NCBI GenBank assembly: GCA_035771165.1
Contig: JAWNZC010000003.1
Location: 1,379,501 to 1,443,500 of the forward strand
From: Paragorgia papillata
Lineage: Eukaryota > Cnidaria > Anthozoa > Scleralcyonacea > Coralliidae
Direction of reading: 5' to 3'
DNA: 64,000 nucleotides
Positions 22,230 to 32,212 of this stretch are shown in pieces. Each line of letters starts with the position of its first letter. Positions within the stretch are counted from its first letter, which is position 1. The notes under the pieces were generated by a model, which saw only the letters and a program-made list of their open reading frames with translations, was not told the origin of the DNA and searched no databases. The position numbers were made by a program, and so were the translations under genes.

Positions 22230-22720
22230 TACTACCATTTGCGTTGAAGTGTTTAGCGAATAACTAGTTGTTTTCGAATTTTGAAACAAACGTCGTCCAA
22301 TGATAACAAGACGTTTGACATATCAAATCAATAACGAATAGGGGGTGTAACTTTCCGTTGTCAAGACTTGTCATCGTTCGTTTCAGACCGCAGCGTTTAC
22401 TTGGAATATACTTTTCTTTGGCTTAATTGTGAGAATTGGAATGATCAGCAAACGTAGGTCGCCTGATAAGGGTAGTTCACTTCGATATGACGGCTGCGAA
22501 CGCATTTATTATGTATTCTATGTTTGCCGTGGCCCGTGAGAAAATATCAACACACCGTTGAAACTTGAAACGGAAACAATAACAACGAAAAGTTACACCC
22601 CCCATTCGTCATTGATTTGATCTGTCAAACGTATAGTTGTCATTGGACAACGTTTGTTTCAAAACCCGAAAACAACTAGTTATTCGCTAAACACTAAACA
22701 CTTGAACGCAAATGGTAGTA
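22230..22720. mobile_element. Fold-back element with ~135-bp inverted arms
   Basis: Arm 22230-22361 (TACTACCATTTGCGTT ... GGGTGTAACTTTCCGTTGT) is inverted at 22582-22720, with scattered mismatches. The 220-bp loop shows no ORF. It abuts the previous MITE. No clear target duplication is visible. Confidence 0.8.
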
Positions 22721-22889
22721 CCTTAGATCATTGCTTGGAATAAGGTCAACAATCACAATGATGAATGTGCGGGAGCTTTATTTGTTTGGTTAAAGGACGA
22801 TCGTTTTAAAGTATATTTTATAGTTATACCAAACATGTGTCATTGTCTCCTAATTAGGTAGTGATTGTCTTCGTGAGTAGCAAAATCTA

Positions 22890-24398
22890 CATGTACACGT
22901 TGGCCAGACCCAGGGATGTAGTGGTGCTGCGGGAGGAGCGGTCCTGGTCGTGATACATTGTTGGCAACTGTGGACGGTTTCCTCAATGGCACTGTCTACC
23001 TTTGGCCTGCACGCCATCACCTTCATTCTTACTACCCCTGGATGTGTGGATGTGCCCCATGTAACTCGTCAAGAACTTGCTTCTGGAACACAGGAGGTAT
23101 GATGACTCTAAGGCCCCACATAAGACACCCTTGCTCCACTGACAGCTCATGTTTACAAATAAAATATGGCTTCAATTCTGGGTCATCCCATGTTTGATTC
23201 CATCTGTACTGGGTTAATGAAAGTACTTTCGATAGGATCTTGTATCTGTTTTGCTGAAACTGGATGCTGGTCCCGATCCTTCAACAAAGAACAACTAGTG
23301 GTAGAGTTGTACCTTTCCCATTGTATTTCAAACTAGTGTCAAACTGTTTGCACACCTTGATTGGATCACCCGTATAGGTATGCAGTTGAGAACTACATGG
23401 CTTCAGTGAAATATTCTTAAAATGTTTATCAAATGTTTCTTCAGAAATTATTGAAATCCCAGCTCCTGTGTTGAGCTCCATAGAAATAACTGTGCCATTA
23501 AGCTCTACTGGTATTTGTATGCCATGATTATTTGTACTCAGTTTATACATAGCCGTGGAGAAAGGATCAACTGCATTTCCTATATCGGATGTGTCCTCTA
23601 TGTTGTTTAACTGTGTTTTCTTACTCTTGCATGCATCAGCAATATGCCCAGTTTTACCACAGGAATAACAAGTAAAGTTTCTGTATTTACAATTTCCCTT
23701 GGATGACCTTGCTTACCACAGCTGGCACATACTTCTGTCTTGTTGTACTTTGTTGGCTGCTTCTCTTGATTTTTGGTAGCATTAAAAGGCTTTTGCTTTT
23801 GGCGAAACTGCTGTCGGGAATGTGAAGACTTTTGTTTACCGTATGGACGTGTGTGTTCCCATCTGAGAGATATCAGCTACATCTTTATCAGCAGCTTCGA
23901 TGCCCAGAGCAATTTTGAGTGCATTGCCAAAGGTGTAGTCCTCTGTCAGGAGTTTCTTCTTCATATTAGCGCCTCTTAGACCGCCAAAAAATGTGCCTCG
24001 CAAAGCCTCGTTGAGGTAAGCACCGAAATTGCACGTGGATGCCAGTCGTTTCAGATTAGCGACAAACGTTGAGACGGATTCACCATCCTTCTGTACACAA
24101 TTATGAAAGCGGTACCTTTCAGCAATCACCAGCTTCTTGGGTGCGTAGTGACTCTTTAAAATTGCCGAAAGCTCATCATAAGTTTTGGCTGAGGGTGAAT
24201 TAGGCGAGTACAGTCAGAAAGAACGTCATATGTTCTTGCTCCGATCACCGAGATCAGAATCGCTCTGCGTTTCCTCGATTCTTCCGAATCTGGCGGGACA
24301 TCGTTTGCTTTCAAAATACTGTTTGAGTCTCTCCAGGTAGCGAGCGATGTTACTTTGATTTGAATTGAACTCTTCAATCTTCCCCAAACTTGTCATGC
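22890..24398 (-). pseudogene. Gypsy-type gag-pol remnant with RT deleted
   Basis: Minus strand from ATG near 24390: Gag N-terminus (SLGKIEEFNSNQ, YLERLKQYFE), then after a frameshift VIGARTYDVLSDC and YRFHNCVQKDGESVSTFV. A CCHC knuckle CYSCGKTGHIADAC lies at about 23680, with another at about 23730. A retropepsin-like segment follows (23550-23281) in which the active-site DTGA reads NTGA, an inactivating change. The next recognisable piece (23265-22890) is the integrase zinc-binding region (VIIPPVFQKQVLDELHGAHP) with downstream PPAAPLHPW. Reverse transcriptase and RNase H are absent, so an internal deletion occurred. The element is dead. Confidence 0.75.
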
Positions 24399-24420
24399 TT
24401 TATCTTTGTCACTAGAATAT

Positions 24421-24658
24421 GTTATGTTCTTGTGAGCTTTATTAAATGTACAGTACTAATACAACAGAATGAATCTAACTACAAAATGGCTACTTTAATA
24501 TAATTGTATGATGTTATAGTATGACTTATTTGAAGTACTCTATACTTGAGCCTGCGACCACATACATCATACAATTATATATAAGGTAGCCATTTTGTAG
24601 TTAGATTCATTCTGTTGTATTAGTACTGTACATTTAATAAAGCTCACAAGAACATAAC
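24421..24658. repeat. Inverted ~93-bp repeats, probable head-to-head LTR ends
   Basis: 24421-24513 and 24565-24658 are near-perfect inverted copies separated by about 51 bp. In gag orientation the proximal arm ends AATAAAGCTCACAAGAACATAACA just before the gag start of the adjacent Gypsy remnant, so it looks like an LTR end with poly(A) signal. The second arm is an inverted copy. Confidence 0.7.
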
Positions 24659-24900
24659 AAATATGTCCCTCTCAGTTCTGTACCTGTCCCGCCATATCTC
24701 CCGCTGTCAAACATGATAAAGGCATAACTATGTGATAAACAGGTTATCACGATATTAGTTTTATCGTTTTAGGATAGTTAGCTATATAACGGGCTATAAA
24801 CCATAGCGTCACCTGGCTATGTAATTTATTTTCTGAAGAATAGGCTTACCCCGAAACATAAAAATATGAATTAAAGTTTATATAAGAATAGTATATGATG

Positions 24901-24906
24901 TATATA

Positions 24907-24985
<79 letters not shown>
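24901..24985. repeat. (TA)n microsatellite, about 42 repeats
   Basis: Almost pure TA dinucleotides, interrupted by one TG. The apparent Tyr-Ile ORF is an artefact. Confidence 0.97.
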
Positions 24986-24988
<3 letters not shown>

Positions 24989-25204
24989 TATATACTATAA
25001 GTGGGCTTACCTCAAATGTTGATGGTCGCTACTGTCAGTTTCACGCTGGGCGATCTTCAGGCGGCCGAATCGAAAATCTTCATCATTTGCACTTAGCAAC
25101 ATTAATGGAGAATTCACATCACAATATGTTTATCGTGTACCTTGTTGCTTTGTTGAATGTGGTTTGGTAGAAAAAGCGGACAGTCATGAGATTTAACAAG
25201 GTTT

Positions 25205-25345
25205 CATAAACACAAGCAGGGTCGGACTGGCTACGTCAGAGGGGCCTGGGTGATTTGTTGTAAAAGGGGCCCCTGGTTTCACCAATCAAGTTGTTGTGGG
25301 GCCACATGTGTAGGGGGGTCCGAGGGCATCCTCCCCTGAAAATTT
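25205..25345. repeat. GC-rich dispersed repeat end (GGGTCGGACTGG ... GGGGGGTCCGAGGGCATCC)
   Basis: A sharply GC-rich island in AT-rich sequence containing GGGGCC blocks and GGGGGGTCCGAGGGCATCCTCCCC. Sequences of this kind flank ancient DNA transposons in many invertebrates (recognition only). Confidence 0.4.
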
Positions 25346-25879
25346 TTGAAATTTGGGTCTCTGAAATGGCATTTCTTGCATTCGCCAAGAGTATCTCTGT
25401 GTTACTTAATATGGCTGAGCTTGTTTTCAACAACACAATGCAACACCAAATGGCGCACGCTGATCGGTTGCTGAGAGGTCTGGAAAAAGCCATAATGGCT
25501 TCCCAGCTTATACGAAAGGTATTACACCTTTTTCAAAAACTTGTCTTGGCGGGAAAATTCATGAGTTGATTTAAATTAAAATGAAAGAGAATATACGCTT
25601 ATTGGATGAGGTTGAGTATAAGATAGCTTTTTTAATGGAGACCGATTGTGTTACCTACCGAAGTCGAAAGCTGATCTGTACAAAAACTTAAGGCCAGTAC
25701 TTTCCGTACAGACCCTGGTTAATGAGCCTTTAGTAATCGGAGATTCTTTTATAATTGTAGAACTATTGTACTTCCCACTAATGCTTTTAATTCCAAAATA
25801 AAGTTTCTACAAGAACTTCGTGGAGGGTTTGGGTCTGGAATCCTAAAGTTGGGTGGCGTGGTAACTGCAAGCATCCTAG

Positions 25880-26295
25880 CAGATCACTAGTAATATTTTT
25901 AATGATTTCTTTGTGAATATAGCTGTTAGTACTTGTCAGACGCAACCTGGCAATCAAAGCTTTGAACCCTCAATGTCAGACACAGTTAGCCTCAATTTTC
26001 TATTCCACTACTTACAATCAATGAGGTACGAAAATTGTTAAGTGAATTAGATTCAACTAAAGCGACTGGTCTTGATGGTATTCCGGCACTTTTTATTAAG
26101 ATCTCAGCACCATCAATTGCCAACATAGTATTAAAACTATGCAATCTCAGTATAAATACTGGTATTTTTCCGTTTAAAGTGGAAAAAAGCCAAAGTAATA
26201 CCCATTTATAAAGAAGGGGATGCAATGGAAGGAGGAAATTTTAAACTTCTTTCTATTCTGGTGATTCTTTCCAAAATATTAGAAAGGCATTAACA
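25880..26295 (+). pseudogene. Non-LTR reverse transcriptase fragment
   Basis: Plus strand carries NIFNDFFVNIA, then KLLSELDSTKATGLDGIPALF, then after a frameshift KAKVIPIYKEGDA and LSKILER. These are the N-terminal fingers motifs of CR1-like reverse transcriptases. It is truncated before the catalytic YADD box. Confidence 0.75.
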
Positions 26296-26744
26296 CGCGT
26301 GCATTACAAAGTATTTGGGCAATATTGTCTATTTTACTTAAGTCATAGAGCACGCGGACACAGTTTAAGTACACTTGTACTTATGTTTGATAACGGTAAG
26401 ATATCAAACAATGATAAAGTGTTTAAATTTGTCAATAAACATTTTTATAAGTCGAAAAAGATGTCAGGTGAGTGTCAGTCTAGTAAGAAGTTAGTTGAAA
26501 AATTAAGAAATCAATAAACACTTGTAATATTTTAAAATATATATTAAAATAAAACTTTATTCATTCAATATTGTCTTGTTTTTTTTCTATCCTGATTCGA
26601 GCACACTCGCCCACTCGTTTCTTTTTTCCTAAAGGACCTCTCCCACGCAAAACGACAACAAAGGACTGATAATTGGATAATTTGAAAACAATTTATTAAT
26701 TATCGTAAAACGTTTACATAAGGATTAATAGTTATGTCAGCGTG

Positions 26745-27741
26745 GTTTTGGTGTTGATTTAATTGTTTTGGCGCGTGTCTGTATGAAAGGACTTGTGTAG
26801 AGAATTTCCTCGACTTCTGATGAAGATTTAATTTGTGCTTGTTTCCATCGTTCATAATTTCTTACAAGATCTTTTGGCATGTTAATCTTTGATAAAACTC
26901 GAAAGAATTATTTTGATCCAGTGGGATTGAAATTTTTTCTTCCTCTCACTGCATCGCTTAGTAGATAGGAAATATTTTACCCTTGAATATCCTTGCCATC
27001 TAACTTTACTTGACCAGTGTCATCCCAAGAAATTACGTTAGGATAAGCTTTAAATCTGTTCAAGATGGACGCGGCTCGTTCACGCATAGTTTTAGGTATA
27101 GAATCGACAATAACCGAGTGGCTTAATGTTTCTCATGACGTCCCTTCTTTTTCTTCATCCGGGTTAATATTACGGTTAAGAGTTGTACTATTAATGGTAG
27201 GAAAGTCGTTGTTCTTCTGATGTTTTAGATTCAAATATTGTTCAAGATTTGCGTAATATAACTTTTGCTTTGCATCATTGGTTATGTCTGTATGTCTCAG
27301 AACACTAGCCATATTCTCGTCAATGTTCATAAGATTTGTGACAAGAGGTATTGTTTCTTGTTTCTGTTTACGTTCGAGTCTGAGAAGTGTGAAGAACCAT
27401 TCGTCTAGCATGTTTCATTTTGTAAATAAACTGCTCAACACGCTAAGCACTGGTGGTAGTAAAACTGTTTAAAGGTTTCCCCCTTTCTGACTAAGATGTT
27501 TTTTCTTTCTTCGAGACACTTTCTTACTTGCTAGAACACGGAGATGCTTCTTGTAACGAGACAGCCTTTGCTTTTGATTAGGTGTCAGTGGAATGACACC
27601 TTTGAATAAATTCAATTAGCACTCGCAGATACATAAAACTAAGTCTGCTAGCCCATGCTCCACAATGATTTTTCGAACTTTTGGTTTGCTTTTTGCAAGA
27701 ACTTGCAAGTATGGTGGATTGTTTCTCATCCGCTTAGACAT
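26745..27741 (-). pseudogene. Two small virion-core-like genes of a Polinton/adintovirus-type element, broken
   Basis: The first gene (27741-27471) starts at a Met and encodes a basic protein: KSKPKVRKIIVEHGLADLVL, CECLLN interrupted by TAA, PLTPNQKQRLSRYKKHLR, a Lys/Arg-rich stretch, and a terminal QKGG. The second (27411-26745) has a charged coiled N-terminus, then SWDDTGQVKLDGKDI, NFNPTG and LVRNYERWKQ, with stop codons near 26980 and 26910. I associate this pair with adenovirus pX-like core protein and its neighbour in endogenous adintovirus/Polinton-like elements of cnidarians. That link is from memory and needs a profile search. Confidence 0.45.
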
Positions 27742-28310
27742 GGTGAAATGACGAGAACAACGATGTGGATATGATTTATGTACGTTCCACACAAGTACGG
27801 TTCACATATTGACCATAGCAATAGATTAACCGTGTGGACAGTGGATCAAAAAGTTCATTAAGATGTCTGAGCATTGAGCGTACCAAATATGATTTACCTG
27901 ATTGACTTTGACCACAAATGTAAAAATTCGCTGGAAGTTTAAACCGTACATCCATACTTCATGGAAATAACTTTTGAAATGACTGAGCGCCGCCGCATGC
28001 ACATCAAACTAAACTCTTTTTTAAAAGATAATTTTATTTACACCTATTTACATTTTCGAAGGACGATATTAAACAGAAAACATTTCATCAGACTTCAATT
28101 TCAAAAAAACCCGACTATACCGTTTCTTAGGGTTACAGTTAGTTATTTCGGTCTGAAATATTTGAAGGGTTCTAGAAATTACTAGCAAAACATTTTTTTT
28201 AGTACGGAAAAAATATATTCGTCAGAAACAAATTACAATTTCAAAGGCCAATATTAATTAGCGTCTATTCACTTAACATTTGATCAGATTAAAAAAAATA
28301 AAATAAAATT

Positions 28311-28372
28311 TGATGAGCTTGGGGCCCTGGGGCACGTGCCCCAGTTGCCCCTGTAGTTAATCCGCCACTGGT
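28311..28372. repeat. GGGCCCTGGGGCACGTGCCCC dispersed repeat end
   Basis: Contains the palindromic GGGGCACGTGCCCC core followed by GTTAATCCGCCACTGG, a signature seen at the ends of old dispersed repeats in many animals (recognition only). Sharp GC contrast with flanks. Confidence 0.5.
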
Positions 28373-28389
28373 CTACTCACACAAAAGGG

Positions 28390-30425
28390 TTCACCACAGG
28401 CTGGAAAAATTGTGGACCCTGACGGTGGTACTAATTATGCTAAGAAAAAAGCAATTCTTGGCCATGCCCATCCAACGCTTGATGAAGCATTCCCAACTGC
28501 AGGATTCCGAACTGATCTGTCATTTTTTCAAGATTGAGGTATGCCAACATATGGAAATACCTCATAGAAGATGTTGAACTAAGGAAGCAGGTAGCAACCA
28601 AGAAACCCATTGTTAAAGGCTACAACTGAAGCTTTTGCTAAGAGAGAGGGAAATGAAAAGCAAAGTTTTACCTTCAATGAAAAAGGGGATCTACTCTGTA
28701 AAAGTTGTAATGGATGGAATATCCTGTATTCAACAAGCATTCTGTGACTACCCTGCTGGAGTGGATGGTAGGTGCAATCACCTAGCTGTTACATTATTTA
28801 TGCTAGAATCTCTTGACGAAAATGAAAATAAAAGAGAACAGTGTACTGGCAAGTCAGGGACAATCACCCAATATACCTTGTACTTCAAGCCATGCACCTG
28901 GAATGTGCCAAAGAGAGCTGAAAAAGCATCCCCAATACAAGAAATGCAGTTTGTAAAGCATTCTTGGGGAAAGAAGATTCATCAACCAAAGAATATTTTG
29001 AAGAATTCTCACCAACATAAACCAACACAGACAGATTTGAGTTATTTTTATGAGAAAGTGAAGAAGCTACAATCATGGCCAAAAGTGGTGGGCCACTGAC
29101 GATACTTTTTGGTATGAATTTGAACACCCCCCCCTTTCCCCCCTGCAATGTTGTGATTTGTGTAATTTCGCTCATGTTTCATATGGCAACATGTCACACA
29201 TTTAACATGGTAATGTGAAGAACATGAAACATGATGAAATAATAGTGCAACGCCAAAATATTTGGCTCTCAGCTGCGCAACTTACTATCAAGTCATATTT
29301 ATAGTTGTAGCAAATTTTATGTGAAAGTGAATGTAGCAATAATATTTTTCACCGCATTGTATTCTATTATGTTTTCCTGTCTTAAACACTCAACATTGCA
29401 CGGGGGAGGGGGGGGGGGGCTATAAGATAGTAAAACTAAAGTTACAATAATGAAATAACGAGTTAACAAAACAAATATAAACACAGCGCCATTTACCGAC
29501 TGTGTCCCGTAAACTTTTGGCCATGATTGTAGAAGAAGAGACTGGTATTCAGACTGGATTAAGCTTTATTCTACCTCAGAACATTGCTACAAGTAAACCA
29601 GAATTATCTTCACCAGCTGAAACCGGCTCCAGTAATGTGGAGCTACCCACTTCAAGATGGTGGCTGGTTTTCCCAAACAAATGTTTTCCATTATAGCATA
29701 TAAAAGCCTAGAGTAAAATAACTAAACTGAGACTGTTGGCCTCTGTGGATGATCGTGCTGATATAATGAAACTGACTGTTGACCAGCACCAGTCTGAGGT
29801 ATGGTATCATGTAAGACAGCCACGTATAACAACATCACGCTGTAAGAGATGTCTTATCAAACCCACGACAAGCCCCACAAAAGCAGTTGCAGATGTACTG
29901 AATTATCAGGCACCAGTACAAACACAAGCTATGAAAGATGGCCTTGCATCTGAAGCAGATATCATCAAGAGGTATGAACTTATCACAGGCAATATTGTTG
30001 ATAAAACTGGATTTTGTATCTCTTCTTCCCACCCATTTCTTGGAGCTTCACATGATGGGATTACTGCAAATAACACACTGTTGGAAGTTTAAAAAGTGAA
30101 CTCAAGAGAAGGCGAATCATTTGATGAAACTTTGCGCAGACTGTCGATATACAAACAAGGGGAACATCGCATAAATCAAAACCACAAATAATATTACCAA
30201 ATACAACAGCAACTGTTTTGTACAGGTTACAAAGTATGCCACTTTGTTGTGTCAAATGGTATTTGGGTGCACATTTACAATGTCTGCTTTGATGATGTAT
30301 TTTGGAATACAACTCTTGAGAAACATGAAACATTTTATTATCAACATATTTTTCCAGAACTGGTCAGTCCAAATGTTAAATTTGGTTAGCCAAGGTGGGG
30401 TAAAGTTATTCCTTTCCCATCCTAA
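28390..30425 (+). pseudogene. SWIM - YqaJ-type nuclease protein, copy B, interrupted
   Basis: Paralogue of the 9812-12704 gene in opposite orientation, lacking the SAP exon. Order: VDPDGGTNYAKKKAILG, frameshift near 28535, EDVELRKQ, stop near 28629, then SVLP-type MKKGIYSVKVV with the SWIM variant CDYPAGVDGRCNH. The first SWIM Cys pair is altered. PCTWNVPK follows, then a MITE at 29068-29532, then VEEETGIQTGLSFILPQN, a 60-bp disruption, and VRQPRITTSRCKRCL. SHPFLGASHDG and LLEV then stop; the frame beyond the stop continues to KYYYQIQQQLF and HIFPELVSP. The Asp of the nuclease core is kept, but the EVK motif is cut by a stop. Dead. Confidence 0.8.
29068..29532. mobile_element. MITE, family M1 copy B, inserted in YqaJ copy B
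   Basis: Ends CTACAATCATGGCCAAAAGT and ACTTTTGGCCATGATTGTAG (allowing one extra A) are inverted. The body repeats the copy A layout: C-run plus TGCAATGTTG near 29130-29155, and CAACATTGCA plus G-run near 29392-29420. GAAGAAG flanks both sides, a possible short target duplication. The insertion splits the codons between EKVKK and VEEETG relative to copy A of the gene. Confidence 0.8.
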
Positions 30426-30784
30426 ATTGTAGCAAAGTTCCAGAGAGATTTATGTAATTACTTCATTTATTTATTGACATATTATAATACATTGTATGGT
30501 ATATATTTAAATAAATTATTGTATTTTTCTAATATTCACCATCATTCTTTATTTCAATTTCACATCCATACTATATTTGTATAATTAAAAAAATAGTATA
30601 AAGAAACTAGAGAACTGTTAGTAATAGGCCTGGCACTAGAGTCAAATAGAGAATTTTAATCTGTCTAATGGGTTAACCCGTTTTTAAGTATTAATTTACA
30701 TAGTATTATCATAGTAGTATCGTAATCATTTAATTTGAGAGGTGGCCAAAAATTAGAAATGCATGTAACTACAATCCATGCAAG

Positions 30785-31300
30785 TGAAACAGGCATTGAT
30801 CTGTCAAATATATGCCAGTTTTTTAACCTCTCCATGCAGCTCTCAACATGAATTCTCAAGCTGGCTATCTTCTTGTTACTGGCCCACCAAACAACAGATT
30901 AAATCAATGCCAAAACAGTTTCAGAAACTATGCCTGGAACTTGTGTCAATCATCGATTGCACAGAAATTCAGATGGATTCACCTTCAAGCCTTGACAACA
31001 AAGCAGCCTGTTACTCAAGCTACGTCACATTCAACAATGAAGGCACTTGTAGGAATTACCCCCAATGGCATTGTCATTCATCAGTGAACTTTATCCTGTT
31101 CAATCAGTGATCCAGATATAGTTAAAAAATCTGGCTACCTTGAAATGCTGCATAAAGGTGATGTTGTAATGGCTGATAAGGGTTTTTTGATTCAAGATGA
31201 TTTGGCTGAAGTTGGAGCATCCCTTGTTATGCCTAATTTCCTCGAAGGAAAATGTCAGTTTACTGCAGAAGAAAGTAAACCCAAATACAAAGTGGTTCTA
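30785..31300 (+). pseudogene. DDE_Tnp_4-type transposase fragment (Harbinger/ISL2EU-like)
   Basis: Plus strand has KSMPKQFQKL, IIDCTEIQMDSPSSL (first catalytic Asp), and after a frame change MKALVGITPNGIVI. A further frame reads SDPDIVKKSGYLEMLHKGDVVMADKGF (second Asp) and LVMPNFLEGKCQF. At least two frameshifts. The C-terminal Glu region is missing. Confidence 0.7.
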
Positions 31301-31362
31301 GTTCAGTTCTCATGAACATTATCCAACTGCTTAAAATGACTGAGACGGTGGACACAAAAACT

Positions 31363-31660
31363 CTAAAGCGATGAGCTAGATCTCGTTCTAGTAAGCCAAG
31401 TCGCAGTCACAAGAGCACCATGGTGTACTCTTGCCACTTTTCGTCGTCGTCCATTTGTTCTAGATTGTTTTGGATGTTCATCAGTATTTTTACATTCAGT
31501 TCCATAATCTATTCCCTCTGCCTTATCTTTTAGTAAATTAAAGCACATGAGCACATGCTTGTAAGTGGGGAAACCACTATAGAAAGAAACGTTCTCGTTT
31601 GACGTTTTGTAGCATTCCAGGTCAAATGTTGGATCATATTTCAGTCTATAAGTTAGGCTG
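31363..31660 (-). pseudogene. N-terminal fragment of a DDE_Tnp_4/ISL2EU-type transposase, second copy
   Basis: Minus strand has a short coiled coil (MAQLKEQVDSLTYRL), then VSFYSGFPTYKHVLMCFNLL, the region just upstream of the catalytic domain in these proteins. Orientation is opposite to 30785-31300, so these are two different copies. Confidence 0.5.
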
Positions 31661-31689
31661 TCTACCTGCTCTTTCAACTGAGCCACTTG

Positions 31690-31870
31690 ATCTTCTATAT
31701 TGATAATCTTTTAAAGATAGTTGCATAATTTTTTGACTGGAATGTACAATGTCCAGATTAGCTGTAGGTTTGAATTCTATAAGCCATTTTTGGATCAGAA
31801 CCGCATCAAAATCTTTTGCGTTACGTGCAATGGCTGTGAACCCCTTATGTTCCATGGAAAAGAAAAACAT
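31690..31870 (-). pseudogene. DNA polymerase B exonuclease-domain fragment (Polinton-like)
   Basis: About 55 residues, including FTAIARNAKDFDAVLIQKWL and SSQKIMQLSLKDYQ, resembling the exonuclease II block (HNxKxFDxxxL) of viral/organellar type polymerase B. His of the usual AHN is Arg here. It ends abruptly in the adjoining transposase fragment. Confidence 0.55.
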
Positions 31871-31884
31871 GTCAAAAAAATTTA

Positions 31885-32040
31885 GTATATGCTAATCGGA
31901 TCCAAACAAAGGCTATCACAGGTCATTACTCAATTACAAATAGGTTCTGAAAAAATCAAACGAGTGTCGACTACTAAAACTCTTGGAGCTATGGTAGATG
32001 AATGTATCACCAGGGATAAACAGTATCTGGCCAGATACTG
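31885..32040 (+). pseudogene. Non-LTR reverse transcriptase palm/thumb scrap
   Basis: Plus strand encodes MLIGSKQRLSQV, then IKRVSTTKTLGAMVDE, the segment after the catalytic box in CR1-like reverse transcriptases. It lies where the 3' part of the adjacent Kolobok-type gene should be. Confidence 0.55.
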
Positions 32041-32212
32041 AATAATTCAACTATGATCTCATATACAGTCAGATCTATTATCTAGTTGGCACTGGTCTGG
32101 ATGCACTAGTTTTTTTCAAAAAAAGTGTAAGAAATATGCTAAAACCCCTTGTTGATTGCCATCTATATTTTAAAGTCATAATTTAAGTATTAATTGTTAA
32201 CCTTCATCACTT

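Noticed and set aside
24895..25170. Tyr-Ile repeat ORF
   Set aside because: (TA)n microsatellite.
25205..28372. One large hAT-like element bounded by the two GC-rich repeats
   Set aside because: Ends are only loosely similar (CAGGGTCGGA vs CAGTGGCGGA), there is no matching 8-bp duplication, and the interior holds unrelated scraps.
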